The position numbers and the translations under genes were made by a program. From positions 1 to 8,405 of the forward strand of contig DATMYQ010000259.1 in the NCBI GenBank assembly GCA_035560935.1: a DNA stretch of 8,405 nucleotides. Direction: 5' to 3'. The notes beneath the pieces are model-generated. The model ran no database searches, was not told where the DNA came from, and worked only from the letters and a program-made list of their open reading frames with translations. How positions within the stretch are numbered: the stretch's first letter is position 1; every line of letters starts with the position of its first letter. This document shows, piece after piece, positions 5,882 to 8,405 of the stretch. The DNA comes from DATMYQ01 sp035560935. GTDB taxonomy: Bacteria > Bacillota > Negativicutes > Sporomusales > Sporomusaceae.

Positions 5882-6829
5882 TTAACATTGCGCGGGATAT
5901 CTTAGCCGATAAGATATTTTTCCGCTGATGGCCCGTATCCTGTTAGTGACAGTTTTAAAATAAGAATCCCACCGTAACGCAACATTGTGCAATAGTTCGC
6001 TGTCCAGCTCGTGAGCCAGATATTGCAGCTGGGCAATGTGCAGCGAATGATATTGTGCAGTACAAGGATTACAGGATTGCTGTTGTACGGTCCTTGTCAA
6101 GTCATACGCGGACCAATAACCTAAATCCCACTGAAGAATATTTTTTTCCAACGTTTCTTTCATGTCGTACAACAACTGCCGCCCTGTGGGATCACCACAT
6201 ATCCGGACCAAGTCACAAACACCTATGGCAGCATACATAAAGCCATTCAATACATGTTTTGTGCAATTTCCTGGATACTCTTCAAAAAAAACGCTGCCCG
6301 ATTCCAAGGCAGAACGTATTCCTTTTTGCGCAATTTCATGAAAAAATGGAGAAAGTGCCCGCCGCGCGATATCTAAATAATGGGGATCTTTATCCAGTAA
6401 ATAAGCACGCGATAGTATACTAACGCCTTGGCCTTGGGCCAAACAGGAAATCCAGGGTGCTTTTATATCTTCCCAGTCAAAATCGTAATGCCAAATCCCG
6501 TCGGATGATGATGAAAACCATTTGGATACTCTGCGAAAAGAGTCGATATATTGCTGTGATCCGGTTTTTCTGTAAAGATTCCAGTTTGAAAAGCCGTATG
6601 CAGCCACACGGCTGGGGTTATACTGTTTTCCGATTGACTGATAGATTTTTACGGGAATACCCACCTCATCTTTGGGACTGTAATATAAATCTTCTGCCTG
6701 CATGGTGAAATCCAGGTCCAAAGGATAAAGCCATTCGTCAATCTGAGTTTTTTCAGCAGAAAATACCCGCTCTCCCAGCACACATTGTTTGATTTCATTT
6801 ACTACTTTATTTACTGAAATAGTTTCCAC
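5882..6829 (-). CDS. D-glucuronyl C5-epimerase-domain protein
   Basis: By family this enzyme converts D-glucuronate to L-iduronate within a glycan chain by inverting C5. The 315-residue protein is helical, like the C-terminal (alpha/alpha barrel) domain of animal GLCE. Matching blocks are PWISCLAQGQGVSILSRAYLL (125-145), FFEEYP (181-186) followed by HVLNGFMYAAIGV (192-204), YDL (242-244), QYHSLHIAQLQYL (259-271) and RWDSYFK (286-292). The three tyrosines that in animal GLCE are catalytic correspond to Tyr185, Tyr242 and Tyr260. There is no signal peptide or membrane segment, so it should act in the cytoplasm. The start is GTG 6829; AGAGG lies only 3 bases upstream, unusually close, so translation may be weak, but in-frame stops exclude a much longer form. 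It lies 36 bases after the TuaC-like gene. Epimerase activity, substrate and timing (on polymer or lipid-linked intermediate) are inferred. Confidence 0.85.
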   Translation of the reverse strand: METISVNKVVNEIKQCVLGERVFSAEKTQIDEWLYPLDLDFTMQAEDLYYSPKDEVGIPVKIYQSIGKQYNPSRVAAYGFSNWNLYRKTGSQQYIDSFRRVSKWFSSSSDGIWHYDFDWEDIKAPWISCLAQGQGVSILSRAYLLDKDPHYLDIARRALSPFFHEIAQKGIRSALESGSVFFEEYPGNCTKHVLNGFMYAAIGVCDLVRICGDPTGRQLLYDMKETLEKNILQWDLGYWSAYDLTRTVQQQSCNPCTAQYHSLHIAQLQYLAHELDSELLHNVALRWDSYFKTVTNRIRAISGKISYRLRYPAQC

Positions 6830-6865
6830 CGACCTCTCATCACAGGTAATTCATTACACGGTTTT

Positions 6866-8071
6866 TCAACGGATAAACTTTTCATATACCTTGCTTAGAT
6901 GATCAACGTTGCTTTTCCATGAGAATTCCGCCCGAACCTTGGTATACGCATTATCTTTTAATTGTTTCCGCAGATCACGATCCACAAGTAATTTTGTAAT
7001 TGCTGCGGAGAGGGCGCTGATGTCGCCGGGCTCAATCAACAATGCCGTTTTTCCGTGCTCCACGACTTCGGGTATTCCTCCCACTGGGGTCAAAATCATG
7101 GGAACTTTGGCGGCCATGGCTTCCAGCATCACTGTCGGCAAACCTTCCGAATAACTTGGTAAAACAAAAACATCCGCCTGATTCAGGTAGTTTTTAATTT
7201 CCTCGTTCGGCACCACACCTGCAAACTGGATATGATTATCCGCTGTGCTCGCTTTATTAATCCGGGGATCCAATTCACTGCAGTCGCCGACAATTGTGAG
7301 TTGTATATGCTGATGCGATTTTTTTACTGCTTCATAGGCGGACAGGAGGTCGTAAATTCCTTTTTCTTTTTTCACTTTTCCAATGAACAAAATATTGAAT
7401 TGAGAATCCGGCTTTTGTTCCTCTTCTTGAGGCGCAAATTTGTCAAAGTCAATGCCGTTTTTTATCGTTGTCACATTCGCGTTAGGAGATATTTCAAGGA
7501 TTTTCTCGCGTAAAGCATCACTAACACAAATGATTTGGTCCACTCGCCGCGCAACATAATAAATTAAAAAGCGTGTAATTCGATTATAGCTGGGGTATAC
7601 ATTCAAATCACTCCCATGTATGGTACAAATAATTTTTGCGTTGCAATTTCTGCTTTTTAAAAATAGTGCGGCTAGACCATCAGGTAAGAGACAATGCGCA
7701 TGAATGATATCAACCTGGTAATTTTTTAACCAAACCGCGACTCCCAGCGTAATTCCCTTGATCCAATAATAATTTGTTCCGGGAATAACTAAATATCGGG
7801 GATGATGCACAAGGATATCACAACACTTTTCCGTAGGGACTATTTTAGCGTATTTATCCCATTTGCGCCTAACGTACTTAAAAAAAACCGGACTGTAGGG
7901 AACCGGCGCAATGATGACAGCAATGGTTAAAAAAGAATAAGCGGCAAAAGCTTTGATCTGCTCTTTTACAAAAATACCGTAATTAACAAATTCATTGTTG
8001 GGGAAGAGATGGGATAAAATCATAATTTTTTTGGGTGAGATCTTTTGATCGAGGTTCATTGTATTAGCCAT
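6866..8071 (-). CDS. GT4-family glycosyltransferase, TuaC-like
   Basis: This 401-residue GT-B enzyme resembles TuaC and related transferases that build uronic-acid or other surface polymers from nucleotide sugars at the inner face of the membrane. Features in order: SHLFPN (20-25), YGIFVKEQIKA (31-41), APVPYSP (55-61) and PRYLVIPG (91-98), all typical of the TuaC group; DIIHAHCLLPDG (121-132); HGSDLNVYP (152-160); KNGIDFDKF (204-212); GKVKKEKG (231-238), the donor-side phosphate loop; and SEGLPTVMLEAMA (308-320), the EX7E motif with Glu309 and Glu317 intact. ATG 8071 has AAAGGA 9 bases upstream; ATG 8059 is a less likely alternative. It is the first complete gene of the three-gene right-hand cluster. 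TuaC belongs to teichuronic acid synthesis, which uses glucuronate, in keeping with the epimerase next door, but donor and acceptor here are unknown. Confidence 0.88.
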   Translation of the reverse strand: MANTMNLDQKISPKKIMILSHLFPNNEFVNYGIFVKEQIKAFAAYSFLTIAVIIAPVPYSPVFFKYVRRKWDKYAKIVPTEKCCDILVHHPRYLVIPGTNYYWIKGITLGVAVWLKNYQVDIIHAHCLLPDGLAALFLKSRNCNAKIICTIHGSDLNVYPSYNRITRFLIYYVARRVDQIICVSDALREKILEISPNANVTTIKNGIDFDKFAPQEEEQKPDSQFNILFIGKVKKEKGIYDLLSAYEAVKKSHQHIQLTIVGDCSELDPRINKASTADNHIQFAGVVPNEEIKNYLNQADVFVLPSYSEGLPTVMLEAMAAKVPMILTPVGGIPEVVEHGKTALLIEPGDISALSAAITKLLVDRDLRKQLKDNAYTKVRAEFSWKSNVDHLSKVYEKFIR

Positions 8072-8252
8072 ATTTGTCAGTCCTTTTAATTTAGAATAAT
8101 TATTTCCCAGGGCAAAATCCCCAATTCGGCGTTGAGTTTTTTACAAAAACCATACAGGATAAAAACCCTGCATTTACCAGGTTTAAGAGTGTATTTTCAT
8201 TTTTTAGTTGTCCAGTGCAAAGGGAAAAAAGCAATATTTTTACGCTCTGATT
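8072..8252 (-). other. Leader region of the polysaccharide genes
   Basis: This 181-base A+T-rich spacer lies between the stop codon of the partial upstream gene and the TuaC-like start. It contains a terminator-like hairpin with an overlapping alternative hairpin (8155-8184) and several T-runs. A possible promoter on the - strand is TTGGGG (8129-8134 region) with AATTAT about 17 bases downstream, but the match is weak. I saw no ops/JUMPstart element. Confidence 0.35.
8161..8184 (-). terminator. Terminator-like hairpin after the partial gene
   Basis: On the - strand AAACCTG pairs with CAGGGTTT around the loop GTAAATG, with one bulged G. The 3' arm runs into TTTTT (8165-8161). The stem is short (four G+C-side pairs plus three A-T pairs), so termination could be partial, letting some transcription continue into the TuaC-like gene. 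Confidence 0.4.
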
Positions 8253-8405
8253 CTATATGAAACACAATAGGAAAGCATTAGCAATAGTATCTAAACGCAT
8301 ATCTTGTATTAGAAAATCCCGTTGTCCCTTCGGGCTAATGGCAGTGTCCCCAATAACAGGAGAAATTACCGCTTTTGCTGTATAGCCCGTCAGTGCTCTT
8401 GATAG
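8253..8405 (-). CDS. C-terminal fragment of an unrecognised protein (cut by window edge)
   Basis: An open frame enters from the window's right edge and runs for 50 codons to TAG at 8255-8253. Visible residues include GYTAKAVISPVIGDTAISPK (7-26), then RDFLIQDMRLDTIANAFLL (29-47), ending in a hydrophobic CFI. The other two frames on this strand hit stops within the same stretch, and a terminator-like hairpin follows, both supporting real coding. I cannot assign a family from this tail. Same strand and position suggest it belongs to the polysaccharide cluster. Confidence 0.5.
   Translation of the reverse strand, partial: LSRALTGYTAKAVISPVIGDTAISPKGQRDFLIQDMRLDTIANAFLLCFI

Noticed and set aside
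1..8405. CRISPR arrays, transposases, tRNA genes, riboswitches
   Set aside because: No regularly spaced direct repeats, mobile-element proteins, tRNA cloverleaf or known riboswitch pattern was seen by eye on either strand.

Overview
The window looks like a chromosomal segment of an anaerobic Firmicute, most likely a Negativicute of the Sporomusa type. This is inferred from strong AGGAGG-type ribosome sites, frequent GTG and TTG starts, a butyrate-type phosphotransacylase and moderate base composition. No rRNA or marker gene confirms it. I see no tRNA or rRNA gene, transposase, phage gene or CRISPR array.

The left half (1-4525) is all on the + strand and is visibly richer in G+C. It holds a phosphate butyryltransferase-type enzyme (37-936), an MFS organic-anion transporter (1227-2510) followed by a strong intrinsic terminator (2614-2660), a D-isomer-specific 2-hydroxyacid dehydrogenase of the glyoxylate/hydroxypyruvate reductase type (2949-3929), and a small secreted protein of unknown function (3995-4525). 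A reasonable reading is uptake and reduction or oxidation of a small hydroxy- or keto-acid, with acyl-phosphate metabolism next door; the substrate is not visible. The spacers 937-1226 and 2511-2948 are long and contain inverted repeats and small Shine-Dalgarno-led reading frames that suggest regulation.

The right half (4556-8405) is all on the - strand, is more A+T-rich, and meets the left half tail to tail with 30 bases between the stop codons. In transcription order it has the last 50 codons of an unrecognised gene (8405-8253), a weak terminator-like hairpin, a TuaC-like GT4 glycosyltransferase (8071-6866), a bacterial D-glucuronyl C5-epimerase-domain protein (6829-5882), and a WbuB-like GT4 glycosyltransferase (5788-4556, TTG start). 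This is part of a surface-polysaccharide cluster.

The most interesting item is the epimerase-domain protein. It keeps all three tyrosines that act in animal heparan-sulfate epimerase, with nearly the same spacing, yet has no signal peptide or membrane anchor and lies between two cytoplasmic-type glycosyltransferases. Together the three genes suggest a bacterial glycan in which glucuronate is converted to iduronate, perhaps at the level of a lipid-linked intermediate. That last step is inference.
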